Positions 48,063-59,443 of a stretch of 64,000 bases of DNA are shown one piece after another. A model generated the notes under the pieces. It did no database searches. It saw only the letters and a list, made by a program, of their open reading frames with translations, and was not told the DNA's origin. The translations under genes were made by a program, and so were the position numbers. Origin of the DNA: Bacteroidota bacterium (GTDB lineage: Bacteria > Bacteroidota > Bacteroidia > AKYH767-A > OLB10); the NCBI GenBank assembly GCA_019136655.1, contig JAGVTU010000024.1:323553-387552 (forward strand), given 5' to 3'. Every line of letters starts with the position of its first letter. Within the stretch, counting starts at the first letter, position 1.

Positions 48063-49235
48063 TTAAGATAATTTTTTCAAAGCCTGCCACCATCTCTCCG
48101 GTATTTCGTTCCTGCATGCCTTCTGGTAGTCGTCATAACTGCATGGCACCAACTGGTGACGGTCAAGTTTTCTTTTAGTCTTATTTAGTGGCACTTCCAT
48201 CCACCATCTTCCCGTTACATTACTTTTAAGGAAGTGTATTTCATCATTATTCTCTCTCAGTGCTATCTTATATACAGTAAACTGCGAGCTGCTGCTATCG
48301 GGCAAATCATTCTTCCTGTTGCTGAATCCCTCTATGAAATACCAAATCATCTGCCCTATTAAAGCGGCCGTCATTCCTTCCTTATCCATTGATGGAACAT
48401 ACTCATAAATACCTATCCCCTCAAGTTTGTCACTCATTCCCGAGTAATACATAATCTGACAGATGGATTCTCCATTCAGACCGTTTGGCGTTGGTTTCAC
48501 TACGGCAGCTGCATCACTATATCTGATAGCTGATAAATCTACTGTCAGCACATCAGCATTTCGTACAATAGGTTCTATTTCTTTTATATCTTCATTGACT
48601 ACACCAAGCCGGTAGGTATCAAAGAAGAGATTGTCCATCATATTTACTGCATAATCACCAACAAAATATGTTTGATGAGCTATGTTGCTGTAATTATATA
48701 AATGATTGGGCTGATCCATTACAATATTGCCCAGCCAGGTAACAGAGGAAAGTGGTTCTGAAGGCAATCCCAAATCAAATCGTGGGTCCACCCCTACCAT
48801 GTTTATTATCTGATCAATTTTTTTATATGCATTATAATGTGCAACCGTTAAATCCTGACTGCCTCCTATTATCACAGGAATAATCTTAGCCTGCACAAGC
48901 GAAATAACAATTTCAGTCAGGGCAGCATAGGTGTCTTCAACGGTTACTCCTAAAACAATATTCCCTATATCTGCTATCTGTACCTTATTGCCATGAAATT
49001 TTAACTCGTATAATTTCTTCCTGATATTATCAGAAGCATTGTTTACGTTGTAATCTTTTTCTGCTCCACGGTTTTCATCAACACCAACAATAGCAATCTT
49101 AGTGTTATTCAGAAACGGAAAACGTGATTCGTCTGTAAATTTTTCAGTAACTGCCCATAACGAATCAGCAGGTGCCTGACTGAATTTGTCAATTACCTCC
49201 TGAGAAATGGGCTTTAAAAAATCACTGATATTCAT
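48063..49235 (-). CDS. Ureohydrolase (arginase)-fold protein with degraded metal site
   Basis: A cytoplasmic arginase/formiminoglutamase-superfamily protein of 390 aa, but probably not an active hydrolase. The first ligand motif is GGSQD (124-128) where active members have GG-x-H, so His is replaced by Gln. The D-x-H-x-D motif is VDPRFD (149-154), with Arg in place of His. The D-x-D motif is VDLSA (232-236), with Ser at the second Asp. Three of the usual six manganese ligands are therefore altered. It is translated 2 bp after topA and lies upstream of porP-gldKLMN, a neighbourhood I recall from other Bacteroidota. A non-catalytic or regulatory role is an inference. I leave the symbol empty rather than call it hutG. 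Confidence 0.82.
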   Translation of the reverse strand: MNISDFLKPISQEVIDKFSQAPADSLWAVTEKFTDESRFPFLNNTKIAIVGVDENRGAEKDYNVNNASDNIRKKLYELKFHGNKVQIADIGNIVLGVTVEDTYAALTEIVISLVQAKIIPVIIGGSQDLTVAHYNAYKKIDQIINMVGVDPRFDLGLPSEPLSSVTWLGNIVMDQPNHLYNYSNIAHQTYFVGDYAVNMMDNLFFDTYRLGVVNEDIKEIEPIVRNADVLTVDLSAIRYSDAAAVVKPTPNGLNGESICQIMYYSGMSDKLEGIGIYEYVPSMDKEGMTAALIGQMIWYFIEGFSNRKNDLPDSSSSQFTVYKIALRENNDEIHFLKSNVTGRWWMEVPLNKTKRKLDRHQLVPCSYDDYQKACRNEIPERWWQALKKLS

Positions 49236-49237
49236 TA

Positions 49238-51880
49238 TTACTTTTTACGTGCTTTTGATGTTGACTTCTTTTTTGATGACGATGCAGATTTCTTCTTCAC
49301 TGCAGGAGTTTTCTTCTTTGCAGCAGGCTTCTTTTTTACTACCGCTTTTTCTTTAGTCTTGGTTTCCTTTTTTGCAGTCACTTTACTTGCTTTTACCTTC
49401 TTGGCTGCTCCCGTATTGGCCTTAACACTCCCGCCAGATTTTTTCTCTTCTATCAATTCAATCAATCTTTCAAGGCTTACTTCAAATGGGTCATCTGTCT
49501 TTTTTAAAGCAACAAACAACTCACCATATTTAATATAAGGACCAAATCTTCCTTTGGCAATGATTACTTCCTGTCCATCATACTCACCTACATTGCGTGG
49601 GAGTCTAGGTTTTTTTAGTATTTCAATCACCGTTTCCAGTTCAATCTCCAAAGGGTCTTCTCCTTTTGGCAGAGAAATAAACTCTGAACCATATTTAATA
49701 TATGGCCCAAATCTTCCTTTATTAATTACAACATCCTGCCCCTGAAATGCACCCAGTGTGCGTGGCAAACGCGGACCATCAATAATATTTTTAACGCTGT
49801 CAAGGTCAATACTTACAGGGTCTTCTTCTTTGGGAAGAGAGATATATTCCTCACCATATTTAATATAAGGACCAAACCTGCCATTGTTGATTACAATTTC
49901 TTTTCCCTTATACTCTCCCATTTGCCGAGGCAACTTAAACAGTTCAAGTGCTTCTTCGAGGGTAATGGTTTCAAGACGCTGACCTTTCTTCAGACTTGAA
50001 TATAACGGAGAGTCACTTTCTTTCTCTGCTACAATTTCAGCCATCGGGCCAAATCTGCCAAGCCTTACAATCACCTTACGTTTTGTCTTAGGATCTTTAC
50101 CCAAAACACGTTCACCGGTTGCACGTTCGCTTTTTTCAATGGTATTCTCTACATTCTTGTGAAATGGTTTATAAAAATCTGCAATCATTTTATTCCATTT
50201 CATTTTGCCTTCTGCTATCTCGTCAAACTCTTTCTCTATTTCGGCAGTGAAATTATAATCGAGAATATCCCCGAAGTATTCTACCAGAAAATCATTCACT
50301 ACAACACCTGTATCGGTTGGATAAATTTTGTTTTTCTCTGCACCTGTGATTTCTGTTTTCGGAATAGTTTTGAGTTTATCCGCTTTTAACTCAAGTATAT
50401 TATAAGCTCGTTCTTTACCCTGACGCTCTTCTTTAACAACATAACCACGCTTTAGAATGGTAGAAATAGTTGGCGCATAGGTTGAAGGGCGGCCGATTCC
50501 GAGTTCTTCAAGTTTTTTTACAAGACTTGCCTCTGTAAACCGTGCAGGAGGCTGTGTGAAACGTTGAGTCGCTGTAATGGAATCGTAAGCTAACTTTTGA
50601 CCTACAGACATTGGAGGAAGCAGTGTATCGTTTTCTTCTTCGTTATCATCATCTGTTGATTCCATATACACTTTCAGAAATCCGTCAAAAATGATGACCT
50701 CACCTGTTGCAACAAATTTTTCTGAGGAGTTGCTTGAATTAACTTTAACAATTGTTCGCTCCAATTTTGCATCAGCCATCTGCGATGCAATTGCACGTTT
50801 CCAGATCAACTCATACAGTCGCTGCTCGCCCGGACTGCCGCTTATTACAGACCTGTTGAAACTGGTAGGACGAATAGCTTCATGCGCTTCCTGAGCAGAT
50901 GATGATTTAGTCTGATATTGTCGTTTTTGATGGTATTCTCCACCATAATTTGTTTTAATTTCTTTGGCTGCACTTGCAAGAGCCTGCTCTGAAAGATTCA
51001 CAGAGTCAGTACGCATGTAGGTAATCTTACCACTTTCATATAGCTTCTGAGCTATGCTCATGGTTGTTGCAACAGCAAAACCCAATTTTCGCGAAGCTTC
51101 CTGCTGCAATGTTGATGTGGTAAATGGTGCTGATGGCTTGCGTGTTGCCGGTTTTTTCTCCAGCGACTCTATGGTGAACACTGCATTTTTTTGTTTTTCC
51201 AAAAATGCAGATGCTTCTTTCTCTGTTTTAAATTTCTTGTCGAGTTCAGCTTTGAGAATGCTCACATTGCCATTCTTATCTTTTACGATAAAATGAGCAA
51301 CTACTTTATAAAATGATTCTACTTTAAATGCTTCTATATCTCTTTCGCGCTCCACTATCAGTCTTACTGCTACTGACTGAACCCTTCCAGCCGAAAGTGA
51401 TGGCTTCACTTTACGCCATAATATAGGTGACAATTCAAAACCTACTAAACGGTCAAGAATTCTTCGTGCCTGCTGTGCATCCACAAGATGTTTATCAATC
51501 TTGCGCGGATTTTCAATAGCATTTAATATAGCGTCCCTGGTGATTTCGTGAAAAACAATTCTTTTGGTACTGCTGTCCTTCAAACCAAGCACTTCAGCCA
51601 GATGCCATGAAATAGCTTCTCCTTCGCGGTCCTCATCAGTTGCAAGCCACACCGTTTTTGCTTTTTTCGAAAGTTTAGTGAGCTCGCTGATTACTTTCTC
51701 TTTATCCTCACTTATTTCATACAACGGCTCAAAATTCTTTTCGATGATGACACCATTATTAGCTTTTGCCAAATCACGTACATGACCATAACTTGATTTT
51801 ACAACAAAATCTTTCCCCAGGAATCCTTCTATCGTTTTTGCCTTAGCCGGTGATTCAACTATCACTAAATTTTCTGCCAT
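49238..51880 (-). CDS. topA: DNA topoisomerase I
   Basis: A type IA topoisomerase that relaxes negative supercoils. The 880-aa protein has a toprim N-terminus (LVIVESPAKAKTIEGFLG, then TDEDREGEA), a catalytic Tyr288 in KITYMRTDS, and PFTTSTLQQEA and RPTSF family motifs. The C-terminus has four topoisomerase C-terminal repeats with the core GRFGP (the last three with GPYIKYG) instead of zinc fingers, and ends in a Lys/Ala/Ser-rich tail of about 70 residues likely to bind DNA. It is translationally linked to the arginase-fold gene, whose start is 2 bp after its stop. Confidence 0.97.
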   Translation of the reverse strand: MAENLVIVESPAKAKTIEGFLGKDFVVKSSYGHVRDLAKANNGVIIEKNFEPLYEISEDKEKVISELTKLSKKAKTVWLATDEDREGEAISWHLAEVLGLKDSSTKRIVFHEITRDAILNAIENPRKIDKHLVDAQQARRILDRLVGFELSPILWRKVKPSLSAGRVQSVAVRLIVERERDIEAFKVESFYKVVAHFIVKDKNGNVSILKAELDKKFKTEKEASAFLEKQKNAVFTIESLEKKPATRKPSAPFTTSTLQQEASRKLGFAVATTMSIAQKLYESGKITYMRTDSVNLSEQALASAAKEIKTNYGGEYHQKRQYQTKSSSAQEAHEAIRPTSFNRSVISGSPGEQRLYELIWKRAIASQMADAKLERTIVKVNSSNSSEKFVATGEVIIFDGFLKVYMESTDDDNEEENDTLLPPMSVGQKLAYDSITATQRFTQPPARFTEASLVKKLEELGIGRPSTYAPTISTILKRGYVVKEERQGKERAYNILELKADKLKTIPKTEITGAEKNKIYPTDTGVVVNDFLVEYFGDILDYNFTAEIEKEFDEIAEGKMKWNKMIADFYKPFHKNVENTIEKSERATGERVLGKDPKTKRKVIVRLGRFGPMAEIVAEKESDSPLYSSLKKGQRLETITLEEALELFKLPRQMGEYKGKEIVINNGRFGPYIKYGEEYISLPKEEDPVSIDLDSVKNIIDGPRLPRTLGAFQGQDVVINKGRFGPYIKYGSEFISLPKGEDPLEIELETVIEILKKPRLPRNVGEYDGQEVIIAKGRFGPYIKYGELFVALKKTDDPFEVSLERLIELIEEKKSGGSVKANTGAAKKVKASKVTAKKETKTKEKAVVKKKPAAKKKTPAVKKKSASSSKKKSTSKARKK

Positions 51881-51951
51881 CGTTTTCTTTTAGAGGGCGC
51901 AAATTAAATCATTTCATTTCGTTATTTCCAAATGGTTTTTCGAAATCAACA

Positions 51952-51983
51952 TTTGTATGCATCCGGATTTTAAAGTACTTTTG
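51952..51983 (+). promoter_or_regulatory. Bacteroidota-type promoter of the miaB operon
   Basis: TTTG (51952-51955) and TACTTTTG (51976-51983) are separated by 20 bases, matching both consensus boxes and their spacing. The miaB start codon is about 90 bases downstream, so a leader of roughly 85 bases is predicted. Confidence 0.7.
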
Positions 51984-52074
51984 CCTGATTATTCAGAGGT
52001 AAAAAGGCCGTATTATTTTTTTGTTTTTTGTTAATAATAAAAAATAAATCTGCCCTACCGAATTAAACAAAACA

Positions 52075-53550
52075 ATGCAAACAGGATTAAAACATATAGA
52101 CGAATCAAGACAAGGTGAAGCTACCCTGCTTAAGGATACAACCACTTCAGTTGAAGGCAAGCGCAAACTTTATCTGGAAAGTTATGGATGTCAGATGAAT
52201 TTTTCAGACAGCGAGATTGTTGCTTCTATTCTGGCAAAAGAAGGTTTTGTGACCACAGGCGAACTTGAAGAAGCCGATGCCGTTTTTATAAATACCTGTG
52301 CCGTAAGAGAAAATGCTGAGCAAAGAGTAAGAACAAGACTTAAAGATTTTAAGAAAATTAAGAAAACAAAACCCGGACTGATTGTAGGAGTCTTGGGATG
52401 TATGGCAGAAAGACTTAAATCACAATTTCTGGAAGAAGAAAAATTAGTGGACATTGTTGTAGGCCCTGATGCATACCGCGATTTACCTAACCTGATAGAA
52501 AAAGTTGAAGACGGACATAAAGCCATCAACGTATTATTATCAAGAGAAGAAACCTATGCTGATATTACACCTGTACGCCTGGGAAGCAATGGCGTGACAG
52601 CATTTGTAAGCATTATGCGCGGTTGTGACAACATGTGTTCTTTTTGCGTTGTTCCATTTACAAGAGGACGCGAACGCTCACGCGATCCTGAAAGTATTGT
52701 TAAAGAAGTACGCGAACTTTATGACGAAGGATACCGTGAAATAACATTGTTAGGTCAGAATGTAGATTCTTATCTGTGGAGTGGCGGAGGACTGAAAAAA
52801 GATTTGGAAAACGAACTTGTACTGAAGGTTCTTAACCATCAGCTTCCTGAAGAAGAACAGAGGAAATATACCACCTTTGCCGACCTGCTGGAACTGGTTG
52901 CACAGGTGCACCCTGATTTAAGAATAAGATTTTCGACCTCCAATCCAAGAGACATGACAGATGCTGTACTGCATTCCATGTCGAAGTATGAAAATATCTG
53001 CAAATACATTCACCTGCCTGTGCAATCGGGCAGCAGCAGCATGCTTGAAAGAATGAACCGTGGTTATACACGCGAACAATATATAAAGCGTATAGAAAGC
53101 ATCAGAAGAATTTTACCTGACTGTGGAATCTCCACCGATATTATTGCAGGGTTCTGTGGTGAAACGGAAGAAGAACATAAGGATACACTGTCACTCATGG
53201 AATGGGCTGTGTATGATTTTGCATTTATGTTTAATTATTCAGAACGACCCGGTACAATGGCTGCTCGTAAATTTGCTGATGATGTTCCACAGGAAGTAAA
53301 AACCAGAAGACTGAATGAAATAATCGCATTACAGCAAAAACATTCAGCTGTCAGAACTCAGAATGCATTGAACAAAGTACATAAAGTGCTGGTAGAAGGA
53401 TTTTCAAAAAAATCGGATGAAATGCTGATGGGTCGCAATACTCAGAACACGGTAGTCGTTTTTCCTAAGGAAAACTTTAAAACGGGTGATTATGTTAATG
53501 TGTTGGTGGAATCATGTACGTCCACCACATTGATAGGAAAAGCAATTTAA
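52075..53550 (+). CDS. miaB: tRNA-2-methylthio-N6-isopentenyladenosine synthase MiaB
   Basis: A radical-SAM methylthiotransferase that adds a 2-methylthio group to i6A37 of tRNAs. Cysteines 39, 75 and 109 ([23 protein letters not shown]) bind the auxiliary cluster. The radical-SAM CxxxCxxC is Cys184, 188 and 191 ([23 protein letters not shown]). The C-terminal part (about 425-490) is a TRAM domain. Length 491 aa is typical, with a somewhat extended N-terminus. It heads an operon with the sigma-54-type activator, lptE, an unknown gene and secG. Confidence 0.97.
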   Translation: MQTGLKHIDESRQGEATLLKDTTTSVEGKRKLYLESYGCQMNFSDSEIVASILAKEGFVTTGELEEADAVFINTCAVRENAEQRVRTRLKDFKKIKKTKPGLIVGVLGCMAERLKSQFLEEEKLVDIVVGPDAYRDLPNLIEKVEDGHKAINVLLSREETYADITPVRLGSNGVTAFVSIMRGCDNMCSFCVVPFTRGRERSRDPESIVKEVRELYDEGYREITLLGQNVDSYLWSGGGLKKDLENELVLKVLNHQLPEEEQRKYTTFADLLELVAQVHPDLRIRFSTSNPRDMTDAVLHSMSKYENICKYIHLPVQSGSSSMLERMNRGYTREQYIKRIESIRRILPDCGISTDIIAGFCGETEEEHKDTLSLMEWAVYDFAFMFNYSERPGTMAARKFADDVPQEVKTRRLNEIIALQQKHSAVRTQNALNKVHKVLVEGFSKKSDEMLMGRNTQNTVVVFPKENFKTGDYVNVLVESCTSTTLIGKAI

Positions 53551-53574
53551 AAACAGAAGATAAGTACTGCAAGT

Positions 53575-54798
53575 ATGACCATACAGGATATCAAAGCAAG
53601 GTTCGGCATCATTGGTTTTTCACCGGCACTGGATCATGTCATTAATACTGCCATGCAGGTGGCACCTACTGACCTTACTGTATTGATTACAGGAGAGAGC
53701 GGTTCGGGAAAAGAAGTATTTCCACAGATCATACATCAACTCAGTGCGCGAAAACACGGACCTTATATTGCAGTAAACTGCGGTGCCATTCCTGAAGGAA
53801 CCATTGACAGTGAACTTTTCGGACATGAGAAAGGATCTTTTACCGGAGCGCACGAAGCACGCAAAGGTTATTTTGAAGTATCAAACGGAGGTACAATTTT
53901 TCTTGACGAAGTAGCTGAGCTGCCAATGCTTACGCAGGTAAGGTTGCTTCGTGTACTTGAATCAGGAGAATTTATTAAAGTAGGTTCGAGCAAGGTGCAA
54001 CGAACAGATGTGCGCGTAGTAGCTGCTACCAATGTCAACATTCCTGATGCCATTGTCAAAGGCAGATTCAGAGAAGATTTATATTACAGGTTAAATACAG
54101 TACCTATTCATATACCTCCTCTGCGCGACAGAGCTGAAGACACGCATTTGCTTTTCAGAAAATTTGCAGGAGATTTTGCTGAAAAATACCGTATGCCCAC
54201 ACTCACCCTGCAACCTGATGCACAAAAACTGCTGATGAGCTATCGTTGGCCCGGCAATGTAAGGCAATTAAAAAATGTAACAGAACAACTTTCTATCCTC
54301 GAACAGAATAAAGACATCAGTGCTGAAGTGCTCATGCATTATCTTCCGCAGGAAACTTTTTCGGGTGTGCCCGCATTGATGCATGCTGAAAGAGGACATG
54401 ACCTGAACGAACGTGAGCTACTTTATAAAGTACTGTTCGATATGAAGAAAGATATTTCCGAGCTGAAAAAAATTGTTTTTAATATAGTCAGCGGTGAAGA
54501 GAATATTGAAATGCAAAATCTCTCTGCCGAATCACAAAATTTTCTGAAAGAATCTGACACTGTTACACCTGTCATTCAAACTTCCCAACCATCCATTACA
54601 CTTACAAAGCCTACACAAATAGAAGTCAAATCGCATGAACCGGTAGAAGAATCATTATCTATTGCCGACAGAGAAAAAGAACTGATTACTAAAGCACTGA
54701 TAAAATACCGTGGCAAACGCAAAGGTGCAGCACGTGAATTGGGAATTTCAGAACGTACACTGTATCGCAAAATACAGGAATATGGCATAAAGAAATAG
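53575..54798 (+). CDS. Sigma-54-type AAA+ transcriptional activator without receiver domain
   Basis: A predicted activator of sigma-54 RNA polymerase (407 aa). Residues about 10-245 are the AAA+ domain: Walker A GESGSGKE (40-47), the loop GSFTGA (87-92, where GAFTGA is the common form), Walker B GGTIFLDEVAELP, and RFREDLYYRLN with an arginine finger. The C-terminus holds a Fis-type HTH (GKRKGAARELGISERTLYRKIQEYG). The N-terminus has no response-regulator receiver, GAF or PAS domain, so any control comes by other means or through partner proteins. It lies between miaB and lptE at a 24-bp and a 2-bp gap. Its target genes are unknown, and I see no rpoN in the window. Confidence 0.92.
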   Translation: MTIQDIKARFGIIGFSPALDHVINTAMQVAPTDLTVLITGESGSGKEVFPQIIHQLSARKHGPYIAVNCGAIPEGTIDSELFGHEKGSFTGAHEARKGYFEVSNGGTIFLDEVAELPMLTQVRLLRVLESGEFIKVGSSKVQRTDVRVVAATNVNIPDAIVKGRFREDLYYRLNTVPIHIPPLRDRAEDTHLLFRKFAGDFAEKYRMPTLTLQPDAQKLLMSYRWPGNVRQLKNVTEQLSILEQNKDISAEVLMHYLPQETFSGVPALMHAERGHDLNERELLYKVLFDMKKDISELKKIVFNIVSGEENIEMQNLSAESQNFLKESDTVTPVIQTSQPSITLTKPTQIEVKSHEPVEESLSIADREKELITKALIKYRGKRKGAARELGISERTLYRKIQEYGIKK

Positions 54799-54800
54799 GC

Positions 54801-55322
54801 ATGCAGGTAAAGAAATTATTTGTGTTAAACTTTGCTACAATGCTCATTGCAACATTTATACTGATGAGCGGATGTGGTGTTTATTCATTTACCGGTGCCA
54901 GTATTACTCCCGGAGTAAAATCAGTAAGCATACAGTATTTTCCTAACAGAGCTTCTGTGGCACAACCTACATTAAGTCAGGTGTTCACTGATAAATTACG
55001 AGATAAATTTGTTTCACAAAGCAGCCTTACTCCGGTAACGGATGCGGGTGATTTGCGTTTTGAAGGATATATTTCAGATTATACCGTTCAGCCAACTGCC
55101 ATACAAAGCAGTGATGTAGCCGCTCTGAACAGACTAACCATAACTGTGCATGTAAAATTTGAAAACACAAAAGACCCCAAGCAAAATTTCGAAACAAATT
55201 TTTCAAGATTTGCCGACTTCGATTCGAAGAAAGATTTGAGTATGGTGGAGACAGGTCTGATTAATGATATATCTTCGCAACTTGTAGATGATATTTTTAA
55301 TAAAGCAGTAGTAAACTGGTAA
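54801..55322 (+). CDS. lptE: LPS-assembly lipoprotein LptE
   Basis: An outer-membrane lipoprotein that plugs LptD and helps assemble lipopolysaccharide. The 173-aa product has lipobox ILMSGC (Cys25) followed by GVYSFTGASITPGVKSVSIQYFPNRA, the typical opening of Bacteroidota LptE, then conserved FTDKLRDKF and LRFEGYISDYTVQP and the helical C-terminus ISSQLVDDIFNKAV. The stop abuts the following ATG. Identity by pattern and context is strong. Confidence 0.9.
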   Translation: MQVKKLFVLNFATMLIATFILMSGCGVYSFTGASITPGVKSVSIQYFPNRASVAQPTLSQVFTDKLRDKFVSQSSLTPVTDAGDLRFEGYISDYTVQPTAIQSSDVAALNRLTITVHVKFENTKDPKQNFETNFSRFADFDSKKDLSMVETGLINDISSQLVDDIFNKAVVNW

Positions 55323-56795
55323 ATGACCAAGGAAAAGTTCATATCTTATATTGAAAATCCGTTTGCCATCAGTCAGGCTGACCGTGAGGAGTTGTCGGAT
55401 ATCCTTGAACAATTTCCATATTTTCAAACTGCAAGGTTATTATATACTAAGGCACTGCATAATGAAAATAATTATCAGTTTAATGAAGAACTGAAAAAAA
55501 CTGCTGCATGTATTGGTGACAGAAGAAAATTATACGAACTGATTCAGAAGAAAGATGACAGATATTTTGAAGCAGAAACTGTAGTAAAATCACCACCGGA
55601 ACCTGAAACAGAAATTCAGCAAAGCGTTTATGCTGAACCTGAAACTACAAATGCATTTACAGAGCAGCAGGATGAACCTCCTGTTGTATTTGAAGCATTT
55701 GACACCTCTGAAGAAGCAGAATTAAAAACAGAAGAAACTGAATTAAAAGAAGAAGAATCAGAAAATGCTTTTGTTTTTGAAGCAGCCGATGATAATAACA
55801 TAAATATTGATGTGGATGAGGAGGAAGATGACGAGGAAGAAAAAATTGAAGAATCCTCTCCAACTTCAAGATCACTTACACCGGCTGAAATTTTATCTCA
55901 GCGTCTTCGCGAAATTGAAAACAAATTATCAGGTAAGAATGAAGAAACAAATTCTGATGACTCCAAAGTTCAGACAACAACAAATCCGGAAACAGAACCA
56001 GAGACATCTGTTATAAATCCTGAGCCTGAAAAAATTGCAGAACCTGTACTGACAATTGTTACTTCAGAGATCATAACCGAACCTGAAGAATTAGCCATTC
56101 AGGAAAAAGAAGTGATAAATGAAGAACTTGCGGCAACATTAGAACCAGAAACTCCTCAGCCTGATCAGCAAGAGGCAATTCATCGGGAAACTATTATTGA
56201 AGAGCCAAAAGAAACTCCTGTTGAAACTGTCAAACTTGAAACAGAAGAGCCTGAATCAACACATCCTGTGGCGGAAGAACATATTCAGCAGGAAACTGCT
56301 ACTGAATATCCCAAGGAACATAAAAATATTCAACCTTCAATTGTCATTGAACCATCTGCAAATGATAAACATTCATTTAGTGAATGGCTGCATCTGCTGC
56401 AACCTGACAGACCTGAAAAAAAAACTAATGACACCGCCCTAAAAACCACAGAAGGCACTGAAAATGACCCAATTGGAACTACAGAATCATTTCAACCTGT
56501 AAAACCTAATATTTCTGAGTCAGAAGTTGACCAAAAACAACTGATAAATAAGTTTATCAGGGAAGAGCCCCGAATAGATCCATCAAAAGCCAAGTTTTTT
56601 AACCCCGGAAATATGGCCAAAAACAGTGTAGTGGATCAATCGGAAATAGTTTCAGAGACTTTGGCAAAAATTTACCTTAATCAAGGAAATACCGGTAAAG
56701 CTATTCAAACTTATGAGAAACTGATGTTGAATTATCCGGAAAAAAAGCTTTACTTTGCAGCCCTTATTTTAGAAATCAAAAAAGCACAGCTTTAA
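55323..56795 (+). CDS. Acidic unknown protein with C-terminal TPR-like motif, between lptE and secG
   Basis: I do not recognise a function for this 490-aa protein. Residues 1-85 are a folded helical region (EELSDILEQFPYFQTARLLYTKALHNENNYQFN). A long low-complexity stretch (about 85-370) is dominated by Glu, Pro, Thr and Ile and contains runs such as DVDEEEDDEEEKIEE, so it is probably disordered and strongly acidic. The last 60 residues resemble a TPR unit (SETLAKIYLNQGNTGKAIQTYEKLMLNYPEKKLYF). No signal peptide or membrane segment is seen, so it is probably cytoplasmic. It begins right at the lptE stop and is followed 12 bp later by secG, so it likely serves an envelope-linked task, perhaps as an adaptor. 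Confidence 0.75.
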   Translation: MTKEKFISYIENPFAISQADREELSDILEQFPYFQTARLLYTKALHNENNYQFNEELKKTAACIGDRRKLYELIQKKDDRYFEAETVVKSPPEPETEIQQSVYAEPETTNAFTEQQDEPPVVFEAFDTSEEAELKTEETELKEEESENAFVFEAADDNNINIDVDEEEDDEEEKIEESSPTSRSLTPAEILSQRLREIENKLSGKNEETNSDDSKVQTTTNPETEPETSVINPEPEKIAEPVLTIVTSEIITEPEELAIQEKEVINEELAATLEPETPQPDQQEAIHRETIIEEPKETPVETVKLETEEPESTHPVAEEHIQQETATEYPKEHKNIQPSIVIEPSANDKHSFSEWLHLLQPDRPEKKTNDTALKTTEGTENDPIGTTESFQPVKPNISESEVDQKQLINKFIREEPRIDPSKAKFFNPGNMAKNSVVDQSEIVSETLAKIYLNQGNTGKAIQTYEKLMLNYPEKKLYFAALILEIKKAQL

Positions 56796-56807
56796 ATATT
56801 TAAAAAC

Positions 56808-57182
56808 ATGTTTGTATTTATTACCGTTCTAATCATTCTTGTAAGCCTTGTTTTGGGACTTGCTGTTTTAGTTCAAAATTCAAAAGGCGGAGGATTGGCT
56901 TCCGGATTCTCGGCACCGCAGCAGATAATGGGAGTTCGTAAGACAACTGATTTCCTTGAAAAACTTACCTGGGGCTTAGGCATAGGATTGATTGTATTAT
57001 GTGTTGCCGCAAACTTTATGCTTCCCGGAAGCAGTTCTCAGGGTCAGGTAAAGTCTTCATCAATACAGGAGCAAATTGACAATGCCGCATTACCGGCTTC
57101 ACCTCAGGCACCACTACCGGGTGCTGATCAGGCAAAACCTGCACAGCAACCCGCTGAACAACCGTCAACACCAGCCGAATAA
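56808..57182 (+). CDS. secG: Preprotein translocase subunit SecG
   Basis: The small SecYEG subunit that assists Sec export. The 124-aa protein has two transmembrane helices (about 2-22 and 55-75) flanking the conserved loop VQNSKGGGLASGFSAPQQIMGVRKTTDFLEK. The Ala/Pro/Gln-rich tail (about 85-124) is a usual Bacteroidota extension. It ends the miaB-lptE-secG run and is followed by a terminator. Confidence 0.95.
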   Translation: MFVFITVLIILVSLVLGLAVLVQNSKGGGLASGFSAPQQIMGVRKTTDFLEKLTWGLGIGLIVLCVAANFMLPGSSSQGQVKSSSIQEQIDNAALPASPQAPLPGADQAKPAQQPAEQPSTPAE

Positions 57183-57203
57183 TTTCTGACAAAATATTCC
57201 TTT

Positions 57204-57246
57204 ACCGGTGTCATAATTTCAGCAATGTGACACCGGTTTTATTTTT
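57204..57246 (+). terminator. Intrinsic terminator after secG
   Basis: A 10-bp perfect stem (57204-57213 with 57228-57237, ACCGGTGTCA) has a 14-base loop and is followed by TTTATTTTTA. It separates the lptE-secG operon from groES. Confidence 0.75.
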
Positions 57247-57352
57247 ATAAGACACCCTTTATGAAATATTGGCAGTAAAATCCTAATGGCACATTTGCTG
57301 CAATGCCCAAATAAAATTTATATCTACTAATTTTTAATAATCAAATCATACA

Positions 57353-57631
57353 ATGAGCAAAATTAAATTAACACCATTGGCAGACCGCGTAATCGTGGAG
57401 GTAGCTGCTGCCGAAGAAAAAACCGCAAGCGGAATTATTATTCCTGATACAGCTAAAGAAAAACCTCAAAAAGGAAAAGTGGTAGCCGTAGGAAACGGCA
57501 AGAAAGATGAGCCAATGACTGTAAAAGTTGGCGACAGCGTATTATATGGAAAATATGCCGGTACCGAAATTACAGTTGACGGAAAAGAATATTTAATAAT
57601 GCGCGAGAGCGACATTTTCGCAATCGTGTAA
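57353..57631 (+). CDS. groES: Co-chaperonin GroES
   Basis: The heptameric lid of the GroEL chaperonin. The 92-aa product opens [34 protein letters not shown], which includes the mobile loop, and closes [23 protein letters not shown]. Length and motifs are standard. It is 84 bp before groEL and probably co-transcribed with it. I do not see a CIRCE element or an obvious -33/-7 pair in the 170 bp upstream. Confidence 0.98.
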   Translation: MSKIKLTPLADRVIVEVAAAEEKTASGIIIPDTAKEKPQKGKVVAVGNGKKDEPMTVKVGDSVLYGKYAGTEITVDGKEYLIMRESDIFAIV

Positions 57632-57712
57632 ATCTTATTGCAGAGTAACAATTTCGTTATCTCTGCTTTTTAGTTTATAATAAATCATCATAGAAATTTA
57701 AAAATCAAATAA

Positions 57713-59347
<1,635 letters not shown>

Positions 59348-59366
59348 TTCTGTTCGATATAAAACT

Positions 59367-59399
59367 AAAAAGCTGTCTCAAATTGAGACAGCTTTTTTT
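59367..59399 (+). terminator. Intrinsic terminator after groEL
   Basis: A perfect 14-bp stem (59367-59380 with 59384-59397, core AGCTGTCTCA) has an AAT loop and ends in T7 on the plus strand, 20 bases after the groEL stop. Confidence 0.95.
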
Positions 59400-59443
59400 G
59401 TGCTCTTTAAATTCTATATTCAATAGGAGATTTATTCAAATAA

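Noticed and set aside
48063..49235. Formimidoylglutamase (hutG) that would partner hutU
   Set aside because: Three metal motifs have lost key ligands and the gene is 20 kb away beside topA and T9SS genes, so a histidine-pathway enzyme is not supported.
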